From Streptomyces antimycoticus (GTDB lineage Bacteria; Actinomycetota; Actinomycetes; Streptomycetales; Streptomycetaceae): a stretch of DNA of 64,000 nucleotides. This document shows positions 1 to 8,217 of the stretch, one piece after another. The stretch spans positions 5,084,001-5,148,000 of the forward strand of contig NZ_BJHV01000001.1 in the NCBI RefSeq assembly GCF_005405925.1. The letters run 5' to 3'. Both the position numbers and the translations under genes were made by a program. Below the pieces are notes generated by a model, which had not been told where the DNA came from, did no database searches, and saw only the letters and a program-made list of their open reading frames with translations. Positions within the stretch are counted from its first letter, which is position 1; each line of letters opens with the position of its first letter.

Positions 1-1149
1 GGTCCAGTAGGTGTAGCTGATCTGGTGCTTCTTGAGGTAGTCCATCAGGGCGTTCTGCCACACGGCCTCGGAGCTCTTACCGGCGGTCTTCTTACCACCG
101 AACTCACCCATCAGCAGCGGGGCGATGTTCTGCTTCTTGATGTACGCCCAGTGCTTGTCCCAGATGGCCGGCATGTTCTTCGGGAAGTCCTTCGCCATGA
201 ACCAGTTCTGGTTGTAGACGCCCGGACCGTAGTCGTGGGCCGAGTAGACGACCTTGTTCGGCTCATTGAGCTTCACCGGGTGCTTCTTCACACCCTGGAG
301 GTCACCGCCCCACCAGAACTGCTCGTTCTTGTGGCGGTCCGTACCCTCGACGAAGATCAGCCAGTCCTTGTTGACCTTGTGGATGGCGTTACCGGCCTTG
401 GTGGCCGCGAGCTGCCAGTCCGTCTTCGGGTTGCCGTCGCCCCACGTGGCCTGGCCACGCGGCTCATTGTGGAGGTCGGCGCCGATCACCCGGTCGTTGT
501 TCTTGTAGCGCTTGGCCAGCTTGACCCAGTCGTCCAGCCACTGCTTCTCGGTGAGGCTCTGGGAGTACCACAGCTCACTCTGGCCGTACTGGTCCGGACG
601 GTGCTGGTCCAGGATCACGCGGATGCCGCGGTCGGTGGCACCCTTCACGATCTTGTCCATGATCTGCTGGGGAGTGAGGCCCTTCAGATCGGGGTTCTTG
701 TGCCAGTCGATGCCGTTGGGCTTGGCCGACGACTTGAACATCTCGTTCGCGTACGGCAGACGCATCGTGTTGAAGCCCTGCTTGGCCATCTGGTCCAGCA
801 TGGACTCCCAGTTACGGGTCCACAGGCCGTGCGGCGCGTAGGTGCCGGTCTCGAAACCGAACCAGTTCACACCGGTCAGGACGACCTTCTTGCCGTTGGC
901 GTCCACGATCTCGCTCTTCTTCGTGGACAGCGGGCCCTCGGCGCCCGCACCGGTGGCCTTGGCCCCGGCGGCGGAGGTGGTGGTGGCCGACTGGCCATCG
1001 GTGTTGTTCACCGCGAAAGCGGTGACAGTGCCACCCACGGCAGCAGCAGCGACGACGGCCGCGGCGATACCGAAGCGGAGACGCTGCGAGCGCGGCGCGC
1101 GCTTGGTCTCGGTGGTCGGGGCGTTGTTCTGGTCCATGGGGGAATTCAT
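1..1149 (-). CDS. GH5-family cellulase (endo-glucanase), 3' end outside the window
   Basis: Likely secreted beta-1,4-glucanase of glycoside hydrolase family 5. At least 383 residues are present and the C-terminus runs off the left edge. After a basic N-terminus there is one hydrophobic segment (about residues 25-47), which may be a signal peptide or an anchor, then an Ala/Ser/Thr/Gly-rich linker and the catalytic domain. The GH5 landmarks are visible: GVNWFGFET near the start of the barrel, the acid/base Glu in HNEPRG, YSAHDYGPGVY, and the nucleophile Glu in MGEFGGK. The ATG at 1149 has a CAGGAG site 8 bases upstream. This ATG overlaps the stop of the upstream receiver-domain gene (ATGA), so the two are translationally coupled. 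The family call is firm; substrate and attachment to the cell are inferred. Confidence 0.9.
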   Translation of the reverse strand, partial: MNSPMDQNNAPTTETKRAPRSQRLRFGIAAAVVAAAAVGGTVTAFAVNNTDGQSATTTSAAGAKATGAGAEGPLSTKKSEIVDANGKKVVLTGVNWFGFETGTYAPHGLWTRNWESMLDQMAKQGFNTMRLPYANEMFKSSAKPNGIDWHKNPDLKGLTPQQIMDKIVKGATDRGIRVILDQHRPDQYGQSELWYSQSLTEKQWLDDWVKLAKRYKNNDRVIGADLHNEPRGQATWGDGNPKTDWQLAATKAGNAIHKVNKDWLIFVEGTDRHKNEQFWWGGDLQGVKKHPVKLNEPNKVVYSAHDYGPGVYNQNWFMAKDFPKNMPAIWDKHWAYIKKQNIAPLLMGEFGGKKTAGKSSEAVWQNALMDYLKKHQISYTYWT

Positions 1150-1493
1150 TCGGTGATGCTCCTGAGGAATTCGGGTACTGCGGTCTTGAGGATGCTGGGG
1201 TTGTTCGTCGGAGATTCCAGACATTCCATCTGCGGGTCGGAGACTGCGGTCAGCCGGACAATCCGCGCGGACGGTAGGAGTTCGCCGATCAGGCGGACCA
1301 GCCGCTGCGTTTGCCGGCCGCGCTCATCCACGTCGATCAGCACCACATCCGGCTGCATGTGGTTGGCCAGAGAAATTGCTTCTCGGGCCGACCCTGCAAT
1401 TCCGGATAGCTCCAGTCCGGGCTCCTCGACAACGAGATCGGCGAGAGCACTCAACACCAGTGGGTGGTGCTCCACGACGAGAACTCTGTGCAT
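1146..1493 (-). CDS. Stand-alone response-regulator receiver (REC) domain protein
   Basis: A 115-residue protein that is only a receiver domain, with no DNA-binding or enzymatic output. It starts MHRVLVVEHHP, where the usual DD acidic pair is E8-H9. The phospho-acceptor position is D54 (in VVLIDVDE), the switch Thr is T82 (RLTA) and the conserved Lys is K103 (ILKT). The acidic pocket is therefore only partly kept. The ATG at 1493 has a GAAGGAG site at good spacing. Its stop overlaps the start of the GH5 cellulase gene by the ATGA arrangement, so both come from one transcript. The role is unknown; it could be a phosphorylation-dependent or pseudo-receiver partner controlling expression of the cellulase. 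Confidence 0.75.
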   Translation of the reverse strand: MHRVLVVEHHPLVLSALADLVVEEPGLELSGIAGSAREAISLANHMQPDVVLIDVDERGRQTQRLVRLIGELLPSARIVRLTAVSDPQMECLESPTNNPSILKTAVPEFLRSITE

Positions 1494-1585
1494 CGATGGG
1501 AGCTCCTTCGTGGCTTGTCCTTTCGCTCACCGACATTAGGGACCGACCGGGGTCCGAATCGCCGTACGGCTGACTGAAATCTGCG

Positions 1586-1660
1586 TACCTCAATTGCAGG
1601 AATTCCGGGCACACCAAACGACCGAATTCCGCCTACCTCAATTGAGGTAGGAGAATTCGG
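1586..1660. promoter_or_regulatory. Palindromic operator-like element upstream of the REC-GH5 unit
   Basis: A perfect 20-base palindrome, CCTACCTCAATTGAGGTAGG, lies at 1632-1651. It is flanked by a second inverted pair, CCGAATTC (1622-1629) and GAATTCGG (1653-1660). A partial second copy, TACCTCAATTG, is at 1586-1596, followed by GGAATTCCGG. The region is AT-richer than its surroundings and sits about 95-165 bases upstream of the REC start. It looks like a transcription-factor operator with one full site and one half site. No known regulator consensus was recognised; the CebR cellulose box TGGGAGCGCTCCCA is not present here. The rest of the 1494-1798 gap holds no gene I can support. Confidence 0.55.
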
Positions 1661-1719
1661 CCGTTTTATGGGGGTTATGTCCGATATGGGGGGTCGATGT
1701 GAGGCGCTCAGGGCATGCG

Positions 1720-1752
1720 AAAGGCGCCGGTCACGGGGTGACCGGCGCCTTT
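1720..1752 (-). terminator. Stem-loop terminator after the GH6 gene
   Basis: A perfect 15-bp stem (AAAGGCGCCGGTCAC at 1720-1734 with GTGACCGGCGCCTTT at 1738-1752) and a 3-base loop. It lies 46 bases after the stop of the GH6 gene on the minus strand. Short direct repeats of GGGTCAGG fill the space between stop and hairpin (about 1780-1803). Confidence 0.7.
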
Positions 1753-1798
1753 GAGGAGGTCAGATGGGCAGGGGTCGGAGGGTCAGGGGGTCAGGGGG

Positions 1799-2872
1799 TC
1801 AGCGCGTCAGCCGGTACGCGTACCCGGGGAGGAACATGCCCGCACCGGCGGCACAGCCGTCCGCCTGCCCCGGCTGCTTGACCCACAGGAAGGCGTCGAT
1901 ACCGGGGATGCCGGTGGCGGCGGTGGGGGGCCTGCCCAGCTTGCGGCCCGGCGGGTCGCAGAAGCTGTGCTTCCGCGTGGGCCCCGCCCCATTGCGGCTG
2001 GTGTCCACCACGACCCCCAGCCGGGGCCGGCGCAGCTCCCTGATCACGGAGAGTCCGTAGCGCACCTCGTCGGCGGTGGCGTTGAAGTTGGAGACGTTGA
2101 CCGCTATCCCGTCCCCGTACCGCTCTATACCGGCCCGCCGCAGCCGATCGGCCATGGTGCGCGCGGGCTGCCATCCGGAGTTCCCGGCGTCGTAGTAGAC
2201 CCGGGCCCGTGGCGCCCCCCGCTGGAGCGCCCGCGCGGCGTACGACAGCGCCGCGAACCGCTCCGCCTGCTGCCGCCGCTTGAGACAGCTCATATGGGCC
2301 AGCGCGTCCGGTTCGAGGATGACGATGGCGCGCCCGTCCCCTATCCCCCGGGTGAGGGCCTCGCTCCAGCGCCCGTAGGCGGCCGTATCCCCGGCGCCGC
2401 CGGAGCTCAGCTGCTCGCAGTCGCGCTGCGGGATGGTGTACGGGACCAGCACCGGCAGCCGTCGCTGGGCGGCGGCGGTGCGGACCAGGGACCGGGTCCG
2501 CTCCTCGATCAGGGACTCATTGGTCTCGGTGAGCCAGGCGGCCTGGGGCTCGGCGGCGATCCGCTCGGCGATGGCCGACGCGCGCCGGTCGTGCGGATGG
2601 TCCCGCACCCAGGTCGCGGCCGGGTTGTGGGGGTCGGTGTAGAAGCGGGTCGTCGCCGGGAAGAACGGCTTGGCCACGGGGAGTGACGGCTTGCCGTTCG
2701 GCTGCCGCACCGGGCCCATGAACAGGGCCTGCACGGTGGTCGCCGCCATCACCACCTCCACCACCAGCACCATCACGATCAGCTGGGCGATGCCCCGCCC
2801 CGCCCACCTGGGCTTACGCCCGCCGGCCGGCGGGCGGGGGCGGCGGACGCGTGCGCACAGTTTCGTGATCAT
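1799..2872 (-). CDS. GH6-family cellulase (endoglucanase/cellobiohydrolase)
   Basis: A 357-residue glycoside hydrolase family 6 enzyme that should cleave beta-1,4-glucan with inversion. Residues 27-50 form one hydrophobic segment after a strongly basic N-terminus, so it is a signal-anchored or secreted protein. The GH6 motifs are in order: the Asp of PQRDC (D151), the proposed general acid D189 in ILEPDALAH, YYDAGNSGW, and the C-terminal signature DAFLWVKQPGQADG. No cellulose-binding module is present; the protein ends soon after the catalytic domain. It starts 18 bases after the stop of the degenerate subtilase gene on the same strand, which suggests one operon. The ribosome-binding site is weak. 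Family call firm, substrate inferred. Confidence 0.88.
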   Translation of the reverse strand: MITKLCARVRRPRPPAGGRKPRWAGRGIAQLIVMVLVVEVVMAATTVQALFMGPVRQPNGKPSLPVAKPFFPATTRFYTDPHNPAATWVRDHPHDRRASAIAERIAAEPQAAWLTETNESLIEERTRSLVRTAAAQRRLPVLVPYTIPQRDCEQLSSGGAGDTAAYGRWSEALTRGIGDGRAIVILEPDALAHMSCLKRRQQAERFAALSYAARALQRGAPRARVYYDAGNSGWQPARTMADRLRRAGIERYGDGIAVNVSNFNATADEVRYGLSVIRELRRPRLGVVVDTSRNGAGPTRKHSFCDPPGRKLGRPPTAATGIPGIDAFLWVKQPGQADGCAAGAGMFLPGYAYRLTR

Positions 2873-2890
2873 GGCGAGTCCAGTCCGGCC

Positions 2891-4075
2891 TCAGCCGTTG
2901 TGGGAGTTGTCGGGCGGGGGCCTGCGCCGGCTGATGAGCACCACCGCCAGCACCGCGAGCACCACCAGGACTCCGGCCACCACCCCTATCGTGACCAGCG
3001 CGGATTCATCCCCGTCGGTTTTGTCGTTGTCGGCGGAGGCGGCCGGGGTCGCGGCCGGATGGCGGCGGGGGGCGGAGAGCTCGGCGGAGGCCGGTGGTGC
3101 GGCCCGGTCCGCCAGCGCCTTGGCCGGGGCGATCACCCCGTATCCATAGCGCGGGTCATGGCCCGCGGAGCCCTTGCGGTCGGCGGTGTCGATCAGCTTC
3201 TGGACGACCTGGTTGGCGTTCCAGCGGGGGTGCTCCGAGCGCAGCAGCGCGGCGCCCGCCGCGACCCAGGGCGCCGCGAAGCCGGTGCCGTCGCCGGTCC
3301 AGTAGTCGCTGTTGCCGGAGGTGGTGAGGATGGAGACGCCGGGTGCGGCCAGGAGGGTCTTCCCACCGTGGTGGGAAGAGGTCCAGACGGCGCCCTTCTT
3401 GTCGGTGGCCACCACGGCGACCACCCCGGGAAGGGCGGCCGGGTAGGTGGGCTTGTTGCCCTCCTTGCCGTTGTCGCCCGCGCCGGCCACGATCACGGCG
3501 TCCTTGGCGACGGCGTACTTCACCGCGGACCGCAGCGCGGGGGTCGGACGCTTGAAGGAGACGGCCAGATCGATGACGCGGGCGCCCTGGCCGACCGCGT
3601 GGCGTATGGCCTTCGCGGTGGGGTCGGGGAGGGCCTTTCCGTCGCGGTAGACGCGGAGCGGCATCACCTTGGCCTGGGGCGCGAGGCCGTACACCCCGTC
3701 GCCGCGGTAATTGCGGCCGGTGCCGGCGATGATTCCGGCGGCATGGGTGGACTGCTCTGCCGCCTTGCCGCCGTCCCGGGTGCCGAAGCCGCCGGTGCCG
3801 CCCGCGAAATCCTTTCCGCGGACCACGCGCCCGCGCAGATCCGGATGTGTTGCGTCGACCCCGGTGCCGATGACCGCCACGGTCACTCCGGCACCTTTGC
3901 TGATTTTCCAGGCGCGTTCCGCTTTGAGCGCCGTCAGCGCCCATTCGGAATCGTGCAGCCCACCGGAATGGGAATCACTTGCCGCAGCCGGCGTGGCCAG
4001 TGCGAGCGTCATCGCTGCGATGACCGCTCCGGCCCGGCCGGCGAATGGATGGCGTGACATCACGTGACCTGACAT
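2891..4075 (-). CDS. Subtilisin/mycosin-like S8 membrane protein lacking the catalytic triad (pseudoprotease)
   Basis: A 394-residue protein with the layout of type VII secretion mycosins: signal peptide (about 15-33), S8 subtilase domain (about 45-330), disordered linker, one C-terminal transmembrane helix (about 362-384) and a basic tail. All catalytic positions are replaced. The Asp motif reads VIGTGVD (Gly at 70 where DTG is expected), the His motif reads EQSTHAAG (Gln at 108 where HGTH is expected), and the Ser motif reads GTGFAAPW (Gly at 265 where GTSMAAP is expected). The oxyanion Asn position reads AGAGDNG. I checked these codons on the reverse strand. The fold seems intact, so this is a conserved-looking inactive paralogue rather than a decaying gene. 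No ESX/type VII genes are nearby. It may bind rather than cut a substrate. A second in-frame ATG lies at codon 6. Confidence 0.85.
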   Translation of the reverse strand: MSGHVMSRHPFAGRAGAVIAAMTLALATPAAASDSHSGGLHDSEWALTALKAERAWKISKGAGVTVAVIGTGVDATHPDLRGRVVRGKDFAGGTGGFGTRDGGKAAEQSTHAAGIIAGTGRNYRGDGVYGLAPQAKVMPLRVYRDGKALPDPTAKAIRHAVGQGARVIDLAVSFKRPTPALRSAVKYAVAKDAVIVAGAGDNGKEGNKPTYPAALPGVVAVVATDKKGAVWTSSHHGGKTLLAAPGVSILTTSGNSDYWTGDGTGFAAPWVAAGAALLRSEHPRWNANQVVQKLIDTADRKGSAGHDPRYGYGVIAPAKALADRAAPPASAELSAPRRHPAATPAASADNDKTDGDESALVTIGVVAGVLVVLAVLAVVLISRRRPPPDNSHNG

Positions 4076-4353
4076 TACGTCACCTACTCTCTTCGCACGG
4101 GACGCAAGGCCGTCGGGCCCATTTCATCTTGGGCATCCCCCGCAGGTACTGACACCCGCGAGAGGGTGAGCGACCCGTCCCTTCTTTGGGGGACCGGTCG
4201 GGATACCCGAGACCCGGCTCTCCCCAATACGGGGGAGCGGAGGGGTCCGCCGAAGGTGTACTACCCGCTCCCCCGGTCGCGGGTACTACCTCCTTTTCGG
4301 GTGACGCACTCTTGGGTCAACGGCGATAAGAGCCTCCTGTCGAGGGAGTCGCG

Positions 4354-4863
4354 ATGCAGCGTTTCCGAACGTTCAGCGAGCGCACCGGAGAGCCGGACGA
4401 AGAGGCGGATACCTCCGCCGGCAACGCCCGTAAGCGGACCGGAATGCTTTTCCGAGCCCTCCCGGTCCGGAACCCGATGGCCGGTATGCCCGGGCTGGCC
4501 CTTCGGTTCGCGGTCGTCGGCGGGGGCGGTGTGCTCGTGAACACGGTGGTCCTCTTCGTTCTCTATCACTGGGTCGGACTTCCGCTCCTGGCGGCGTCGG
4601 CGATAGCGGTGGAACTGGCCGTGGTGCACAACTATCTGCTGAACGACCGATGGACCTTCGCGGTCGGCACCCCGTCCCTCCGTCGATTCATCAAGTTCAA
4701 TATCTCGGTCCTGGGCGGACTCGGGGTCAATGTGCTCATCGTCTGGTCACTGGTGCGCGGGGGAACGCATCTGCTGCTGGCGAATTGCCTCGGCATCGCG
4801 GCGGCTTTCGCGGTCAACTTCGCGTCGAGTACCGGATGGGTCTGGGGGAGGCGGAGCCGATGA
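4354..4863 (+). CDS. GtrA-family membrane protein
   Basis: A 169-residue protein with a polar N-terminus (about 45 residues) and four predicted transmembrane helices, matching the GtrA family. GtrA proteins are thought to move polyprenyl-phosphate-linked sugars across the membrane or to support glycosyltransferases that use them. Typical features are the Gly-rich first helix (RFAVVGGGGVLVNT), HNYLLNDRWTF after helix 2, and FASSTGWVW near the end. The ATG has a GAGGGAG site upstream. Its stop overlaps the start of the GT2 gene (ATGA). The divergent 4076-4353 gap upstream carries a GTACTACC direct repeat (4258 and 4283) that may mark a control site. First gene of a four-gene operon. Confidence 0.85.
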   Translation: MQRFRTFSERTGEPDEEADTSAGNARKRTGMLFRALPVRNPMAGMPGLALRFAVVGGGGVLVNTVVLFVLYHWVGLPLLAASAIAVELAVVHNYLLNDRWTFAVGTPSLRRFIKFNISVLGGLGVNVLIVWSLVRGGTHLLLANCLGIAAAFAVNFASSTGWVWGRRSR

Positions 4864-6155
4864 TTGTCGCCATCATCTACATGGTGCTGATCGTGGTCTC
4901 GATTCTGCTCACCGTGCAGTCGGCCCACGTCCTCTACCTCATGCTCTACACCTGGGACCGGGCGGATGCCGAACGGAAGGCCAGGGCGCCGGATGAATTC
5001 CTGCCGCCCCAGATCTCCTTCAGTGTCCTGCTGCCCGCCCGGCATGAGGAAGACGTCATCCAGAACACCATCGAGCGCGTGGTGCGGGCCAACTATCCGG
5101 CCGAACTGCTGGAGGTCTTCGTGATCTGCTCACAGGACGACGACGGCACGATCAAAAAGGCCGAGGAGAAGATCGACGAGCTGAAGCGGGAAGGGCTGCG
5201 CAACGTGCGGGTCGTGGTGTTCGACGACAAGCCGGTCAACAAGCCGCACGGCCTCAACACGGCCCTTCCGCACACCGCCAACAAGGTGGTGACGATCTTC
5301 GACGCGGAGGACGACATCCATCCGGAGATCTTCAGCCTGGTGAACACCGTAATGGTGCAGGAGAAGGTCAGAGTGGTCCAGGCCGGTGTGCAGCTGATGA
5401 ACTACGAGTCCAACTGGTACTCGACGCTCAACGTCCTGGAGTACTTCTTCTGGTTCAAGAGCCGGCTGCACTACCACGCCCACCACGGCTCGATCCCGCT
5501 CGGCGGGAACACCGTCTTCTTCGCCCGTGAACTGCTGCTGCGGCTCGGCGGCTGGGACGACCGCAACCTCACCGAGGACGCCGACATGGGCCTGCGGATA
5601 TCCGCCATGGGCGAGCGGGTGCGCGTCGTCTATGACGACCGGTATGTGACCAAGGAGGAGACCCCGCCGACCCTCGGCCACTTCATCCGGCAGCGCACCC
5701 GCTGGAGCCAGGGCTTTATACAGACCCTGAAGAAGGGCACGTGGAAGAAGATGCCGACGCGCAAACAGCGCTGGCTCGCCTTCTACGTCCTGGTGTTCCC
5801 GCGCGGACAGGCGCTGCTCGGCCTCTATCTGCCGATCTCGCTCGGCATGATCCTCATCCTCAAGGTGCCGGTGCTGATCGCGCTCTGCTCGTATCTGCCC
5901 GTATTGCTGCTGGCCGCGCACTTTCTGGTCCAGGCGGTCGGTCTGTACGAGTTCACCGGCGCCCATGGCCTCGAAGCCTCGCCCAAAGCCCTCATGCGCA
6001 TGGCCATCGCCTGGTTCCCCTTTCAGATGGTCCTCGCGTACGCCGCGCTGCGGGCCATGCGGCGCGAGATGCTCGGCCGCCACGACTGGGAGAAGACACA
6101 GCACGTAGGCGCCCACCGGGCCACCACCGAGGAGGCGGAGTCGCGTGTCGGATAA
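4860..6155 (+). CDS. Processive family 2 glycosyltransferase (GT2), membrane bound
   Basis: A 431-residue inverting glycosyltransferase of the cellulose/chitin/hyaluronan-synthase type. One N-terminal helix (about 3-29) precedes a cytosolic GT-A domain, and two or more C-terminal helices follow (about 305-395). The processive-GT2 motifs are present: SVLLPARHEED, the metal-binding DAEDD (148-152), TED (238-240) and QRTRW (278-282). There is no PilZ domain, so no sign of direct c-di-GMP control. The start is the ATG at 4860 overlapping the GtrA stop; an upstream extension in the same frame would read through the GtrA gene and is not believed. The likely product is a surface polysaccharide, type unknown. 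The nearby GH5 and GH6 genes make a beta-glucan attractive, but this is inference. Confidence 0.87.
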   Translation: MIVAIIYMVLIVVSILLTVQSAHVLYLMLYTWDRADAERKARAPDEFLPPQISFSVLLPARHEEDVIQNTIERVVRANYPAELLEVFVICSQDDDGTIKKAEEKIDELKREGLRNVRVVVFDDKPVNKPHGLNTALPHTANKVVTIFDAEDDIHPEIFSLVNTVMVQEKVRVVQAGVQLMNYESNWYSTLNVLEYFFWFKSRLHYHAHHGSIPLGGNTVFFARELLLRLGGWDDRNLTEDADMGLRISAMGERVRVVYDDRYVTKEETPPTLGHFIRQRTRWSQGFIQTLKKGTWKKMPTRKQRWLAFYVLVFPRGQALLGLYLPISLGMILILKVPVLIALCSYLPVLLLAAHFLVQAVGLYEFTGAHGLEASPKALMRMAIAWFPFQMVLAYAALRAMRREMLGRHDWEKTQHVGAHRATTEEAESRVG

Positions 6156-8193
6156 CACCACGCCCTCGCGGTCGGCGCCCGTCGACTCGGAAGGCCGGAA
6201 GACCGCGGCGGACAAGGAGACCGCGCCCAACAGGAGCACCACGCCGCCGGACAAGAGCACCGCACCGGACGAGAAGACCGCACCAGACAAGAACACCGTA
6301 CCGGGCAAGAAGACCGTGGCGGCCAAGAGCGCCACGCCAGGCAAGAAGACCGTGGCGGCCAAGAGCACCGCACCAGACAAGAAGACCGCACCGAACAAGA
6401 GCACCGCACCAGACAAGAAGACCGTGGCGGCCAAGAGCACCGCACCAGACAAGAAGACCGCACCGAACAAGAGCACCGCACCAGACAAGAAGACCGTGGC
6501 GGCCAAGAGCACCACGCCAGGCAAGAAGACCGTGGCGGCCAAGAACGCCAAGGTCCCCGCGCGGCGTCCGCGTCGCGGCCCGCGGTTCTCCGTGGCGCGC
6601 GGCTGGTTCCCCCCGCTGGGGACCAAGGGCAAGATCGCCCTGGTCGTCTCCCTGCTGACCGGCGTGCTCACCCACGGCTACCACCTGTTCCGCTACCCCC
6701 TCTACCTCACCGACGAGGGCATCTATATGCAGCGGGCGTGGTCGGTGCTGCGGGAGACCAGCCTGTCCCCGTACACCTACGACTACGACCACGCCCCGCT
6801 GGGCTGGATCACCCTGGCCGGCTGGGCCTTTCCGCTGCCGAAGCAGTTCGAGACCTTCGGGACCGCAATCAACACCGGACGATTTCTGATGCTGCTGGTG
6901 CATATCGCCAGCGTCTATCTGTTGTTCGAGATCGCCCGGCGGCTGTCCGGCAGTGTGCTGGCCGCCACCGTCACCGCGTTCCTCTTCAACGTCTCGCCGA
7001 TCGCGGTCTACTTCCAGCGGCAGGTCCTGCTGGACAACCTGATGATCTTCTGGCTGCTGCTGAGCCTGTTCATGCTGCTCCGCCGGGAAGTCACGATCAG
7101 AGCGGTGTTCGGCGGCGGGGTGGCGCTGGGGATGGCCCTGATCACCAAGGAGAACGCGATCTTCTTCGTGCCGACCTTCATGTATCTGCTCTACCGAAGA
7201 ATCAAGGGATCGCCCAGCCATCGGTTCACCAGGACCCTTTGGCCATTCGCCGCGCTCAGCCCGATCGGCGCATATGTGACCTACGCACTGCTCAAGAACG
7301 AGCTGCTGCCGAGCGGATTCGACTTCGATCTGAACAATCCGCCCGCTGACCACGTCTCGCTGCTCTACACCCTGTGGTGGCAGCTCAACCGTAACCAGGG
7401 CACCCTCTTCAGCCACACCGGACTGCTTCAGACCAGCTGGCTGGTGCGGGACAAGGTCCTCCTGATCGCCGGGGTGTGCGCGATGGTGATCTGCCTGTGG
7501 ATCGGCGTGCGGAACCGCAGGCGCAACCTGGGCTTTCTGGTCGCCGGAACGCTGGCCTTCGGATACGCCTTCTATCTGGTGCGCGGCAGCGTGGTGCTGG
7601 ACTTCTACGTCACGCCGCTGATCCCGATGTTCGCGCTCAATGTCGGCATGGTCACGGACCGGTTGCTCAAGGGCTCGTTCGCCAGTCGGTTCATGCGTGG
7701 TGCCCATTCCATGACCCGGGTCGCCGTGCCGTCGTTCGTCGCCATTCTGCTCCTGGCGTCACCGGCCTCCGGATATCTCGTCCACACCAATACCGAGGGC
7801 CGTACGCAGATTGCCGACCAGTACCAGTCCAAGATCAACCTCACCGGAATGCAGCATGCTCAGATCGCCTGGGTACGCAAGCACGTTCCGCCGAATTCGC
7901 GCATCGTCATGGACGACGACCTGTGGAGTCAGCTGCACGATATCCGCCCGTTCTACCCGTACGCGCACTCCCACTGGAACGCCTCGTCCGACCCGGATGT
8001 CCGCGACAAACTGTTCAAGAAGAAATGGCAGTACGTGGACTACATCATCATGTCGAACAAGATGCGCAGATCCATGATGCTCAACAATGGCGACGGCCGA
8101 GAGAACTGGATTCTCAAGGCGCTGCAAAATTCCACCCGCGTCTGGTCGATGACCCGGGGCAATATCAAGCTGGAAATCTACCGTGTGCAGTAG
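6145..8193 (+). CDS. GT39-like (PMT/ArnT-type) GT-C glycosyltransferase with Lys-rich repeat tail
   Basis: A 682-residue multi-pass protein. Residues about 20-150 are a low-complexity tail rich in Lys, Thr, Pro and Ala (repeats such as KKTVAAKSTAPD), strongly positive and by topology cytosolic. The first transmembrane helix begins near residue 163. The first outer loop carries YLTDEG (D190, E191), the position of the catalytic acidic pair in GT-C enzymes, followed by YDHAPLGW. About ten more helices and a C-terminal outer domain follow. Such enzymes move a sugar from a polyprenyl-phosphate carrier to a protein, lipid or glycan. GTG start with GAGGAGGCGGAG upstream; the gene overlaps the GT2 gene by 11 bases. 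The acceptor is unknown. Confidence 0.82.
   Translation: MSDNTTPSRSAPVDSEGRKTAADKETAPNRSTTPPDKSTAPDEKTAPDKNTVPGKKTVAAKSATPGKKTVAAKSTAPDKKTAPNKSTAPDKKTVAAKSTAPDKKTAPNKSTAPDKKTVAAKSTTPGKKTVAAKNAKVPARRPRRGPRFSVARGWFPPLGTKGKIALVVSLLTGVLTHGYHLFRYPLYLTDEGIYMQRAWSVLRETSLSPYTYDYDHAPLGWITLAGWAFPLPKQFETFGTAINTGRFLMLLVHIASVYLLFEIARRLSGSVLAATVTAFLFNVSPIAVYFQRQVLLDNLMIFWLLLSLFMLLRREVTIRAVFGGGVALGMALITKENAIFFVPTFMYLLYRRIKGSPSHRFTRTLWPFAALSPIGAYVTYALLKNELLPSGFDFDLNNPPADHVSLLYTLWWQLNRNQGTLFSHTGLLQTSWLVRDKVLLIAGVCAMVICLWIGVRNRRRNLGFLVAGTLAFGYAFYLVRGSVVLDFYVTPLIPMFALNVGMVTDRLLKGSFASRFMRGAHSMTRVAVPSFVAILLLASPASGYLVHTNTEGRTQIADQYQSKINLTGMQHAQIAWVRKHVPPNSRIVMDDDLWSQLHDIRPFYPYAHSHWNASSDPDVRDKLFKKKWQYVDYIIMSNKMRRSMMLNNGDGRENWILKALQNSTRVWSMTRGNIKLEIYRVQ
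6367..6510 (+). repeat. Two perfect 72-bp direct repeats inside the GT-C gene tail
   Basis: 6367-6438 and 6439-6510 are identical by reading and encode the Lys-rich repeat. Shorter related pieces (GACAAGAAGACC and GTGGCGGCCAAGA) extend the array from about 6290 to 6545. Such repeats can change copy number by slippage or recombination while keeping the frame, so tail length may vary between strains. Confidence 0.85.
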
Positions 8194-8217
8194 CCATGGG
8201 AAGAGGAGGTGAAGGCC

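Noticed and set aside
1488..1505. CebR cellulose-repressor box near the REC start
   Set aside because: Only half of the TGGGAGCGCTCCCA consensus is present (TGGGAGCTCC), so it is more likely part of the ribosome-binding site.
5130..6671. Long minus-strand open frames over the GT2 and GT-C genes, and others of this kind (for example 7759-10347, 8178-8927, 34733-36634, 40021-41652)
   Set aside because: They are low-complexity mirror frames of well-supported genes, caused by high GC at third codon positions, with no family match.
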